Of a stretch of DNA of 11,341 nt, positions 1 through 6,598 are shown piece after piece. The position numbers and the translations under genes are program-made. Position 1 is the first letter of the stretch, and every line of letters begins with the position of its first letter. The notes beneath the pieces were generated by a model. That model was not told the origin of the DNA. It made no database searches and saw only the letters and a list, made by a program, of their open reading frames with translations. The stretch spans positions 1 through 11,341 of the forward strand of contig JAJYPU010000049.1 of NCBI GenBank assembly GCA_021795095.1. Direction: 5' to 3'. Source of the stretch: Actinomycetes bacterium. GTDB taxonomy: Bacteria > Actinomycetota > Acidimicrobiia > Acidimicrobiales > RAAP-2.

Positions 1-1
1 C

Positions 2-1273
2 GTGATCACCTTCGCTGGCTTCCTCCTGCTCGGAGGGCGGGCGGCCGACATCTTCGGCCGTCGCCACATCTACCTGGGCGGGCTCGCGCTGTTCACCCTC
101 GCGAGCATCGGCGCCGGCTTCGCCCAGACCGGCACCGAGCTGATCGCCGTGCGCGCCATCCAGGGGCTCGGCGGGGCCGTGCTGTCCCCGGCCACCCTCA
201 CGATCATCCTCACCACCTTTCACGGGCCTCGCCTGCCCAAGGCCATCGGGGCCTGGAGCGCCGTCGCGGGCGCGGGCGGGGCCGTCGGGGGCCTGCTCGG
301 GGGCCTGCTCACGGGCTGGTTCTCGTGGCGCTGGGTCTTCTTCATCAACGTGCCCTTCGGCATCGGCGCGGCCCTGCTCGCGCTCACCTTCCTGCGCGAA
401 CTGCGAAACCGCGAGGCGAGCCACAAGCTCGACCTCACGGGGGCGCTGCTCGTCACCATCTCGCTCGCCGCGGCCGTCTACGGCGTGGTGCGCACCGCGA
501 CGACCGGTTGGGGCGACGTGGCGACGCTCGCCTGGATCGTCGGGGGCGTACTCGGCGTCGTGCTCTTCGTGTTCTGGGAGTCGCGTGTGGCGACGAACCC
601 GTTGGTCGCACTGCGGATCTTCCACTCGCGCGCGGTCTCCACGGCGAATCTCGTCATGTTCCTCGTCGGTGGATCCTTCTTTGCGATGTGGTACTTCCTC
701 ACCTTCTACTACCAGTACATCCTTGGCTACGGCGCGGTGAAGACGGGCTTCGCCTTCTTGCCGATGGCGGTCGCCATCATCGCCGGCGCCCAGTTGAGCT
801 CTCGCCTGATCGGACGCTTCGGCGTGCGCCACCTGCTCGCCGCGGGCACCGCGAGCGCCACGATCGGCTTCCTGTGGATCGCCATGATCGGTGTGCACTC
901 CCCGTACGCGACGGCAATCCTCGTGCCCTCGGTCTTGTGTGCCTTCGCGATCGGACTGCTCTTCACCCCCCTCGCGACGGCCGCCACGAGTGGGGTCGAC
1001 CGCAGCGACGCCGGGCTCGCCTCGGGCGTACTCAACGCGAGCCGCCAGGTGGGCGGCTCGCTCGCCCTCGCGGCCCTCGGCACGGTCGCGGCCGACCGCA
1101 GTTCGATCTTCGCCAACCCCAACTCCCCCATCGCGCTCGTGAACGGCTACCAGTGGGCCTTTCACCTCTCGGCGGGCATCACCCTGCTCGCGCTCGTGGT
1201 CAGTCTCGCCGTGCCCCACGGCCGCCCCGAAAGCCGCGTGGTCGCCCCGCCGCTCGTCAGCCCAGCAGAGTAG
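2..1273 (+). CDS. MFS drug/proton antiporter, DHA2 (14-TM, EmrB/QacA-like) family, 5' end missing
   Basis: The frame is open at the left edge of the window, so the true start lies upstream and 423 residues are visible. The protein is very hydrophobic. It has the loop 2-3 motif A (GGRAADIFGRR, visible residues 11-21), the TM4 motif B (RAIQGLGGA from about residue 51) and a glycine-rich motif C followed by WRWVFFINVPFG, which is typical of DHA2 exporters. The usual proline in motif C is replaced by glycine. DHA2 proteins are about 480-520 residues long, so roughly 55-80 residues covering TM1-2 are probably missing. The family exports drugs, dyes or other small molecules in exchange for protons at the inner membrane, and the substrate cannot be read from sequence. 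It ends 79 bases before the nucleoside-binding protein gene and is probably not part of that system. Family assignment is strong; function is generic. Confidence 0.88.
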   Translation: MITFAGFLLLGGRAADIFGRRHIYLGGLALFTLASIGAGFAQTGTELIAVRAIQGLGGAVLSPATLTIILTTFHGPRLPKAIGAWSAVAGAGGAVGGLLGGLLTGWFSWRWVFFINVPFGIGAALLALTFLRELRNREASHKLDLTGALLVTISLAAAVYGVVRTATTGWGDVATLAWIVGGVLGVVLFVFWESRVATNPLVALRIFHSRAVSTANLVMFLVGGSFFAMWYFLTFYYQYILGYGAVKTGFAFLPMAVAIIAGAQLSSRLIGRFGVRHLLAAGTASATIGFLWIAMIGVHSPYATAILVPSVLCAFAIGLLFTPLATAATSGVDRSDAGLASGVLNASRQVGGSLALAALGTVAADRSSIFANPNSPIALVNGYQWAFHLSAGITLLALVVSLAVPHGRPESRVVAPPLVSPAE

Positions 1274-1286
1274 TCTCGCGGATACT
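1271..1286 (+). promoter_or_regulatory. Weak candidate -10 boxes for the binding-protein gene
   Basis: Two hexamers could act as a -10 element: TAGTCT (1271-1276, starting in the antiporter stop codon) and GATACT (1281-1286, four of six matches to TATAAT). No good -35 is seen at the right distance for either. If used, they would give a leader of roughly 60-70 bases. This is the only place between the two genes where I see a plausible start signal, and it remains a guess. Confidence 0.25.
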
Positions 1287-1291
1287 GAACC

Positions 1292-1330
1292 GTCGGCAGA
1301 ACGGGCCAACGAGGGCCCGGCGTAACCGAC
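1292..1330 (+). promoter_or_regulatory. Two-helix structured leader upstream of the nucleoside-binding protein gene
   Basis: An inner perfect 6-bp G+C helix (CGGGCC at 1302-1307 with GGCCCG at 1314-1319, loop AACGAG) sits inside an outer 5-bp helix (GTCGG 1292-1296 with CCGAC 1326-1330). An internal loop of 5 bases on one side and 6 on the other separates them. It ends 8 bases before the Shine-Dalgarno sequence. It could be a terminator for the upstream antiporter gene, although no T-run follows, or a leader element affecting expression of the importer. It does not match a riboswitch class that I recognise. Confidence 0.4.
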
Positions 1331-1338
1331 AGACCTCT

Positions 1339-1345
1339 GGAGGGG
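1339..1345 (+). promoter_or_regulatory. Shine-Dalgarno sequence for the binding-protein gene
   Basis: GGAGGGG, with the GGAGG core ending 9 bases before the ATG at 1353. It is the strongest ribosome binding site in the window. An in-frame TAA at 1347-1349 lies between it and the ATG, so translation cannot begin further upstream and the ATG at 1353 is effectively fixed. The ATG at 1359 would be 15 bases from the site and is less likely. Confidence 0.85.
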
Positions 1346-1352
1346 TTAACAC

Positions 1353-2459
1353 ATGCACATGGGAGACAAGAAGGCGCGCCGTATCGGCACGCTGCTCGGG
1401 GCTGCGTCGTTGGTGCTGGGCACGCTCACGCTCGGTGTCGCCGCAACGTCCTCGGCGGCCTCGGCCAAGTCGTTCAAGGCCTGCGTCGTCACCGACACCG
1501 GTGGCATCAACGACCGCTCGTTCAACGCCTCGGCCTGGCAGGGCATGAAGGACGCGCACGCGAAGAACAAGCACATCGTGATCTCGTACCTGTCCTCGAC
1601 CTCCGCGGCCGACTACGTGCCCAACATCAACACGTTCATCCACAAGGGCTGCGGCATCATCGTGACCGTCGGCTTCCTCATGGACGGCGCCACGAAGGCG
1701 GCGGCGAACGCTAACCCGCGCCAGAAGTTCGCGATCGTGGACGACGCGCCAACCGGCCTTAAGCACCACAACGTGCTCGCGCTGCAGTACGAGACCGACC
1801 AGGCGGCCTTCCTCGGCGGGTACCTCGCCGCGGCGAGCACCACGACTGGCACCGTCGCCACCTACGGCGGTATGCAGTTCCCGTCGGTCACCATGTACAT
1901 GAACGGCTTCGTCGCCGGCGTGCGCTACTACAACAAGGTGAAGGGCGCGTCCGTGAAGGTCCTCGGCTGGACCCCCGCAAAGGGAACCTGCTCGCTCGCC
2001 GCGTGCAACGGCACGGGCACCTTCGTTGGGAACTTCACTGACCAGACCGCAGGCAAGACCCTCACCGCCGGTGACTTCTCGGCCGGCGCCGACATCGTCT
2101 TTCCCGTCGCGGGATCGGTCGGGCTCGGATCCGTCGCCGCCGCCCAGCAGGCCGGCAAGGGCCACAGCATCATGTGGGTCGACAGCAACGGCTGTGTCTC
2201 GGACAAGGCGGACTGCTCGTGGTTCATCGGCACCGTCGCCAAGGGCGTCGAGCCCTCGGTGCGTGACGCCGTGCTCGCGGCCGCCGCGGGCAAGTTCAAG
2301 GGTGGCACCTACCTCGGCACCCTGAAGAACCAGGGCACGGCCCTCGAGTACGGCGGGATCGCCGTGCCGGCGTCGCTGAAGGCGACCATCGCGGGGATCG
2401 CGAAGGGCATCATCGCGGGCCGCATCTCGGTCAACCCGAACAACTACCCGGCCAGCTGA
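1353..2459 (+). CDS. BMP/PnrA-family nucleoside ABC transporter substrate-binding protein
   Basis: This 368-residue exported protein would capture nucleosides outside the membrane and pass them to the ABC importer encoded just downstream. The N-terminus has a basic stretch (KKARR, 6-10), a hydrophobic core and a likely signal peptidase I site after ASA (36-38). The mature protein opens with the BMP-family signature around TDTGGINDRSFN (47-58) and W62, equivalent to the purine-nucleoside-binding PnrA/NupN group. There is no lipobox cysteine, although many Gram-positive relatives are lipoproteins. Instead there are six cysteines at 44, 100, 213, 218, 281 and 288, which could pair as disulfides. 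The stop codon is followed by a long inverted repeat before the ATPase gene, so binding-protein mRNA may be made in excess. Family assignment is firm. Nucleoside specificity is inferred from the family and from five nucleoside-salvage genes nearby. Confidence 0.93.
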   Translation: MHMGDKKARRIGTLLGAASLVLGTLTLGVAATSSAASAKSFKACVVTDTGGINDRSFNASAWQGMKDAHAKNKHIVISYLSSTSAADYVPNINTFIHKGCGIIVTVGFLMDGATKAAANANPRQKFAIVDDAPTGLKHHNVLALQYETDQAAFLGGYLAAASTTTGTVATYGGMQFPSVTMYMNGFVAGVRYYNKVKGASVKVLGWTPAKGTCSLAACNGTGTFVGNFTDQTAGKTLTAGDFSAGADIVFPVAGSVGLGSVAAAQQAGKGHSIMWVDSNGCVSDKADCSWFIGTVAKGVEPSVRDAVLAAAAGKFKGGTYLGTLKNQGTALEYGGIAVPASLKATIAGIAKGIIAGRISVNPNNYPAS

Positions 2460-2482
2460 GAAACACCTCGACCCAGCAGTTC

Positions 2483-2533
2483 TAGCCATGACCGAGGCCC
2501 GGGCCCTTGCGGTCCGGGCCTCGGTCATGGCTA
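2483..2533. terminator. 20-bp perfect inverted repeat; hairpin terminator or 3'-stabilising stem between binding protein and ATPase
   Basis: The left arm 2483-2502 is the exact reverse complement of 2514-2533. Three further inner pairs (one of them G-U) can extend the stem to 23 bp with a 5-base loop (CTTGC, 2506-2510). It lies 23 bases after the binding-protein stop and 12 bases before the ATPase ATG. No T-run follows, so it is not a textbook intrinsic terminator, but GC-rich actinobacteria often use such stems. It could end most transcripts after the binding-protein gene or protect their 3' ends. The structure is certain; the role is inference. Confidence 0.7.
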
Positions 2534-2537
2534 CGAT
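2532..2537 (+). promoter_or_regulatory. Candidate -10 box (TACGAT) for leaderless transcription of the ATPase-permease genes
   Basis: TACGAT ends 8 bases before the ATG at 2546, and its first two bases are the last two of the inverted repeat. No convincing Shine-Dalgarno sequence precedes the ATG. A TAnnnT box so close to a start codon is the usual sign of a leaderless mRNA in actinobacteria. No clear -35 is visible. Confidence 0.45.
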
Positions 2538-2545
2538 GGGCGCTT

Positions 2546-4060
2546 ATGCGTTTGGAGCTCCGGGGCATCACGAAGCGGTTTGGGACCTTCACCGCCAACC
2601 ACGGAATCGACCTCACGGTCGAGCCCGGACAGATCCACTGCCTGCTCGGTGAGAACGGCGCCGGCAAGTCCACGCTGATGAACGTGATCTTCGGACTGCT
2701 CCAGCCCGACGAGGGCGAGATGCTCATCGACGGCGTCGCGACCCGCTTCTCAAACTCCGGCGAGGCCGTGCGGCGCGGCATCGGCATGGTCCACCAGCAC
2801 TTCATGCTCGTGCCCGTGTTCAGCGTCGCCGAGAACGTCGTACTCGGCTTTGAACCGACCAAGTCCTTCGACCGGCTCGACCACCAGCGCGCGCGCGAGG
2901 AGATCCGCAGCGTCTCGCAGACCTACAACCTCGAGGTCGATCCCGACGCGATCGTCGAGGAGCTGCCCGTCGGGCTCCAGCAGCGCGTCGAGATCTTAAA
3001 GGCCCTCAGCCACGACGCCGAGCTGCTGATCCTCGACGAGCCGACGGCGGTACTCACCCCCCAGGAGATCGACGCCCTGATGGCGATCATGCGCTCGCTC
3101 GCCGACTCGGGCAAGTCGATCCTCTTCATCACCCACAAGCTCAAAGAGGTCAAGGCCATCGCCGACGTGATCACGGTAATCCGCCAGGGCGAGGTCGTAG
3201 GCACGGCGCAGGCGAGTGACTCCGAGGCTGAGCTCGCCTCGATGATGGTGGGTCGTGACGTCAACCTCACGGTCACCAAGGCGACGGTCACCCCCGGCGA
3301 GCCAGTACTCGCGATCACGGACCTCGTCGTGCGCGACGATCGCGGCCTGCCGGCCGTGAACGGGGTCAGCCTGTCGGTGCGCGCTGGGGAGATCGTGGCG
3401 CTCGCCGGCGTGCAGGGTAACGGCCAAACCGAGCTCGTCGAGGCGATCGCGGGCATGCGACACGTCGAGTCCGGGACGATCTCCGTGCGCGGTGTGGACA
3501 TCACCAACCACACGCCGCGCCAGGTGCTCGACGCCGGCGTCGGACACGTCCCCGAGGACCGCCAGCTGCACGGGCTCGTCCTGTCGATGTCGGTCGCGGA
3601 CAACCTCGTGCTCAACACCCCGCGACGGGCACCCTTCGCCCGACGTGGCTCGCGCAACCTCGCCGCGGTAAATGAGAACGCCGAGAGCCTCGTCACGCGA
3701 TTCGACATCCGCACGACTTCGACACGGGCCCTCGTGAGCTCGCTCTCGGGCGGCAACCAGCAGAAGGTCATCGTCGCGCGCGAGCTATCACGTCCCTTGA
3801 GCCTCTTCGTCGCCTCCCAGCCGACGAGGGGACTGGACGTCGGGTCGATCGAGTACGTGCACCGACAGATCGTGAGCCAGCGCGACGACGGGCTCGGCGT
3901 GCTGATCGTCTCCTCGGAGCTTGACGAGGTCCTCGCGCTCGGTGACCGCATCGCGGTCATGCACGCCGGACGCATCAGCGGGGTCGTCGACCCCTCGACC
4001 AGCCGCGAGACGATCGGGCTCTTGATGACCGGCGCCCACGTGGAGTCCGCCGATGCCTGA
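2546..4060 (+). CDS. Nucleoside ABC importer ATP-binding subunit, two fused ATPase domains (NupO/RbsA-like)
   Basis: This 504-residue cytoplasmic subunit powers nucleoside uptake. The first ATPase domain is complete: Walker A GENGAGKST (35-43), a modified signature LPVGLQQR (140-147) as usual in this family, Walker B LLILDEPT with D164 and E165, and an H-loop ITHK. The second domain is degenerate. Its Walker A reads GVQGNGQT (288-295) without the lysine, the signature LSGGNQQK (400-407) is intact, and Walker B ends ASQPT with Q425 where the catalytic glutamate would be. Relatives such as B. subtilis NupO show similar decay, so one site probably hydrolyses ATP. ATG 2546 is preferred over TTG 2507 because the latter lies inside the inverted repeat and would add residues not expected in the family. 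Its last 8 bases overlap the permease start (ATGCCTGA), indicating coupled translation. Confidence 0.94.
   Translation: MRLELRGITKRFGTFTANHGIDLTVEPGQIHCLLGENGAGKSTLMNVIFGLLQPDEGEMLIDGVATRFSNSGEAVRRGIGMVHQHFMLVPVFSVAENVVLGFEPTKSFDRLDHQRAREEIRSVSQTYNLEVDPDAIVEELPVGLQQRVEILKALSHDAELLILDEPTAVLTPQEIDALMAIMRSLADSGKSILFITHKLKEVKAIADVITVIRQGEVVGTAQASDSEAELASMMVGRDVNLTVTKATVTPGEPVLAITDLVVRDDRGLPAVNGVSLSVRAGEIVALAGVQGNGQTELVEAIAGMRHVESGTISVRGVDITNHTPRQVLDAGVGHVPEDRQLHGLVLSMSVADNLVLNTPRRAPFARRGSRNLAAVNENAESLVTRFDIRTTSTRALVSSLSGGNQQKVIVARELSRPLSLFVASQPTRGLDVGSIEYVHRQIVSQRDDGLGVLIVSSELDEVLALGDRIAVMHAGRISGVVDPSTSRETIGLLMTGAHVESADA
4042..4045 (+). promoter_or_regulatory. Ribosome binding site for the first permease gene, inside the ATPase gene
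   Basis: GGAG lies 7 bases before the ATG at 4053, within the last codons of the ATPase gene. It supports the ATG at 4053 and hence the 8-base overlap of the two genes. Confidence 0.6.
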
Positions 4061-5303
4061 GCCGACCCCCCGTCGCTCGATCTGGGCCCGCGTGACGGGC
4101 CAGAGCCCCTTCGTGGTAACGCTCTTCGCGCTCGTGCTCGGCCTGGTCTTCGGGGCGATCGTGATCGTGACGACTACCGCGCCCGTGCTCGACGCCTGGC
4201 GCGGCTTCTTCAGCAGTTGGGGTGCCCCCGGACACGCCCTCAAGGTCACCGTCGACAACGTCGGCGCGGCCTACCGGATCATGTTCACGGGCTCGGTGTT
4301 CAGCCCGGCGACCCTCTGGCACGCGATCACGACGGGTCAGGGCTGGTCCAACGCGCTCACCCCGATCTCTGAGACCCTCACCTACGCGACGCCGCTCACC
4401 ATCGCGAGCATCGGCGTGGGCATCGCCTTCCAGACCGGGATCTTCAATATCGGCGCCAACGGCCAGGCGATGATGGGCGGCATCGCCGGGGCCTACGTGG
4501 GCACGCTCATCCACCTGCCGATGGTCCTGCACCTGCCGCTCACGCTGCTCGCCGGGATCGCCGGCGGCGTGCTCGCCGGGTCGGTCCCGGGGCTCTTGAA
4601 GGCCTACACCGGGGCCCACGAGGTCATCGTCACCCTGATGTTCAACTACGTGGTCTCGGCAATCCTGCTCTACACCCTGCTCTCGACGGCGCTGCAGGCA
4701 CCCGGTCAGCAGAACGACATCGCGCGCACGCTCGACCCCTCGGCCCAGCTCGCCCCGCTCTTCGGCGCGGCCTCGGGGCTGCGCGTCAACTACGGGCTCG
4801 TCATCGCCGCGCTCGTCGTGCTCTTCGCGTGGTGGTTCCTCGAACGCTCCTCACTCGGCTTCGACTTCCGCGTGACCGGAGCCAACCCCCAGGCGGCGCG
4901 GGCCTCGGGCATCAACGCCAAAGTCGTCATCCTCCTGGTCTTTGCCATCTCGGGCGGGTTGGCGGGACTCGCGGGTGTCACCGAACTCGCCGGTTTCTAC
5001 AAGACCCTCGACGGCGGCTTCCTCGTCGGCAACGCCGGCATCGGCTTCACCGCGATCACGGTGTCGCTGCTCGGGCGCAACAAGCCGATCGGCGTCGTGT
5101 GGGCCTCGTTGCTCTTCGCGGCGCTCGGCGTGGGCGGGCGCGCGATGCAGGCAGCGACCGGCATCCCGCTCGACCTCGCGACCGTGATCCAGTCCGCGGT
5201 CGTGCTCTTCGTGGCGACCCCGGTGCTCGTGAAGGAGATCTTCCGGCTGCGCACGTCCCCGACGGCGGCGCTACAGCTGGCGACCAAGGGATGGGGCTCG
5301 TGA
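4053..5303 (+). CDS. Nucleoside ABC importer permease 1 (NupP-like, BPD_transp_2 family)
   Basis: This 416-residue integral membrane protein is one half of the translocation channel of the nucleoside importer. After a short basic cytoplasmic start it has a first membrane helix (about residues 25-48), a polar extracytoplasmic stretch and then a series of hydrophobic helices. The family's conserved motif FNIGANGQAMMGG (about 131-143) is clear, as is the coupling-region pattern GFDFRVTGANPQAARASGI about two thirds along, which would contact the ATPase. Length fits actinobacterial members of the NupP/RbsC-like group. It overlaps the ATPase gene by 8 bases and the next permease gene by 4 bases (GTGA), so the three are almost certainly one transcript with coupled translation. 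Exact nucleoside specificity cannot be read from the permease. Confidence 0.93.
   Translation: MPEPTPRRSIWARVTGQSPFVVTLFALVLGLVFGAIVIVTTTAPVLDAWRGFFSSWGAPGHALKVTVDNVGAAYRIMFTGSVFSPATLWHAITTGQGWSNALTPISETLTYATPLTIASIGVGIAFQTGIFNIGANGQAMMGGIAGAYVGTLIHLPMVLHLPLTLLAGIAGGVLAGSVPGLLKAYTGAHEVIVTLMFNYVVSAILLYTLLSTALQAPGQQNDIARTLDPSAQLAPLFGAASGLRVNYGLVIAALVVLFAWWFLERSSLGFDFRVTGANPQAARASGINAKVVILLVFAISGGLAGLAGVTELAGFYKTLDGGFLVGNAGIGFTAITVSLLGRNKPIGVVWASLLFAALGVGGRAMQAATGIPLDLATVIQSAVVLFVATPVLVKEIFRLRTSPTAALQLATKGWGS
5286..5291 (+). promoter_or_regulatory. Ribosome binding site deciding the start of the second permease gene
   Basis: AAGGGA lies 8 bases before GTG 5300, a normal spacing. The alternative in-frame ATG at 5291 overlaps this sequence and would have no usable site, so GTG 5300 is the better start. 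Confidence 0.5.
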
Positions 5304-6598
5304 GCATCGACGTGAAACCCGAGACGCCAGCCGCGGCGGCACGCATCCCGGTCGGGCGCACGCGCGGCATCGGCGTGATCATGCTCGCCATCGGGTTGTT
5401 CACGGCGCTCGTCTTCGGCGTCGGGTCCGGCTTCAGCGCCCACTCGTCGCTCACCTTCAACCCGGTCTCACTCACCAACGCCCCGTGGCGCGTCGGCACG
5501 TTGACGCTACTCACCGCGTGGAGCAACGTCGTGCTCGGACTCGCGATAATCGCGCTCGGTGTCGACGTCCTCGCCCGGCTGCCCCGCCGCGGTGTGATGG
5601 CCCGCTTCGGGGTCGTGGCCGTACTCTTCTTCTTCGCGCTCTTGCTCTGGGCCGCGCGCACCACTGGGCCCTCCCAGATCAACTTCGTGAACCTGACGGC
5701 GGTGTTGATCGGCAGTTCGGCCCTGGCGATGGTGCTCGTCTTCGGCTCGCTCTCGGGAGTCATGTGCGAGCGCGCCGGCGTCGTGAACATCGCGATCGAG
5801 GGCCAGTTCATCGGCGGCGCCTTCGTCGGCTCGATGGTGGCCTCGACCACGCACAACTTCTTCATCGCGGCCATCGTCGGTGCGCTCGTCGGCGGCGTGC
5901 TCGGGCTCGTGCTCGCCTTCTTGTCGCTGCGCTACCTCTCGGACCAGATCATCGTCGGCGTCGTGCTCGTCACGATGCTCGGCAGCCTCTCCTCCTACTT
6001 GAACCTGCAGGTCTTCACCCCGTTCCCCCAGTACAACACGGGCAACCTCGCGCCCAACCTGCCCATCCCGCTGCTGTCCAAGATCCCGATCATCGGTCCG
6101 GTCTTCTTCGACCAGACCGGCTTCTTCTACCTCATGATCGTGCTCGTGGCCCTCGTGAGCTTCGGGCTCTTCAAGACCCGCTGGGGGCTGCGCGTGCGCG
6201 CGGTCGGCGAGCACCCCCAGGCCGCGGCCTCGGTGGGCATCAAGGTCATCGGCGTGCGCTACGCGAACGTCATCATGGGCGGCGCAATCGCCGGGGTCGG
6301 GGGCGTAGCCTTCATGGCCTCCCAGGGCCAGTTCCAGCCGGGCTACACCTCGGGACTCGGCTACATCGCTCTCGCCGCACTGATCTTCGGACGCTGGCGC
6401 CCGTCGGGGGCGGTCGTGGCGTCAGTGCTCTTCGGGCTGTCGGTCTACCTCGCTGACAACCTCCAGACCTACCAGGTGCCGGTGCCGACGGAGATCCTCG
6501 GGATGTTCCCCTACGTGATCACCATCGCCGTGGTCTCAGGACTCATCGGCCGAGTCCGCCCGCCGGCCGCCGACGGACTGCCCTACAAGCGCGACTAA
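5300..6598 (+). CDS. Nucleoside ABC importer permease 2 (NupQ-like, BPD_transp_2 family)
   Basis: This 432-residue membrane protein is the second half of the importer channel. The conserved family motif ERAGVVNIAIEGQFIGG (NIAIEGQ at 163-169) and the later GLRVRAVGEHPQAAASVGI coupling region are clear. Compared with the roughly 320-residue B. subtilis NupQ it has about 110 extra N-terminal residues containing about three predicted helices (around residues 24-43, 60-85 and 95-115). I believe longer forms occur in actinobacteria. The GTG start is chosen because AAGGGA lies 8 bases upstream and it gives a GTGA overlap with the previous stop; ATG 5291 would add only three residues. Its TAA stop (6596-6598) overlaps the stop codon of the convergent kinase gene, leaving no space for an intergenic terminator. 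Confidence 0.93.
   Translation: MSIDVKPETPAAAARIPVGRTRGIGVIMLAIGLFTALVFGVGSGFSAHSSLTFNPVSLTNAPWRVGTLTLLTAWSNVVLGLAIIALGVDVLARLPRRGVMARFGVVAVLFFFALLLWAARTTGPSQINFVNLTAVLIGSSALAMVLVFGSLSGVMCERAGVVNIAIEGQFIGGAFVGSMVASTTHNFFIAAIVGALVGGVLGLVLAFLSLRYLSDQIIVGVVLVTMLGSLSSYLNLQVFTPFPQYNTGNLAPNLPIPLLSKIPIIGPVFFDQTGFFYLMIVLVALVSFGLFKTRWGLRVRAVGEHPQAAASVGIKVIGVRYANVIMGGAIAGVGGVAFMASQGQFQPGYTSGLGYIALAALIFGRWRPSGAVVASVLFGLSVYLADNLQTYQVPVPTEILGMFPYVITIAVVSGLIGRVRPPAADGLPYKRD

Noticed and set aside
1334..1343. Self-complementary CCTCTGGAGG hiding the Shine-Dalgarno of the binding-protein gene
   Set aside because: At most three pairs with a four-base loop can form, too weak to sequester the site.
1257..2528. 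Long minus-strand open frame opposite the binding-protein gene
   Set aside because: It has low-complexity Arg/Gly/Val/Asp/Ala composition with no motif, and the plus-strand gene has a signal peptide, ribosome site and family signature.
2507..2545. TTG 2507 as the ATPase gene start
   Set aside because: It lies inside the inverted repeat, adds 13 residues before the usual N-terminus, and has no ribosome site. ATG 2546 fits the family and the TACGAT box.
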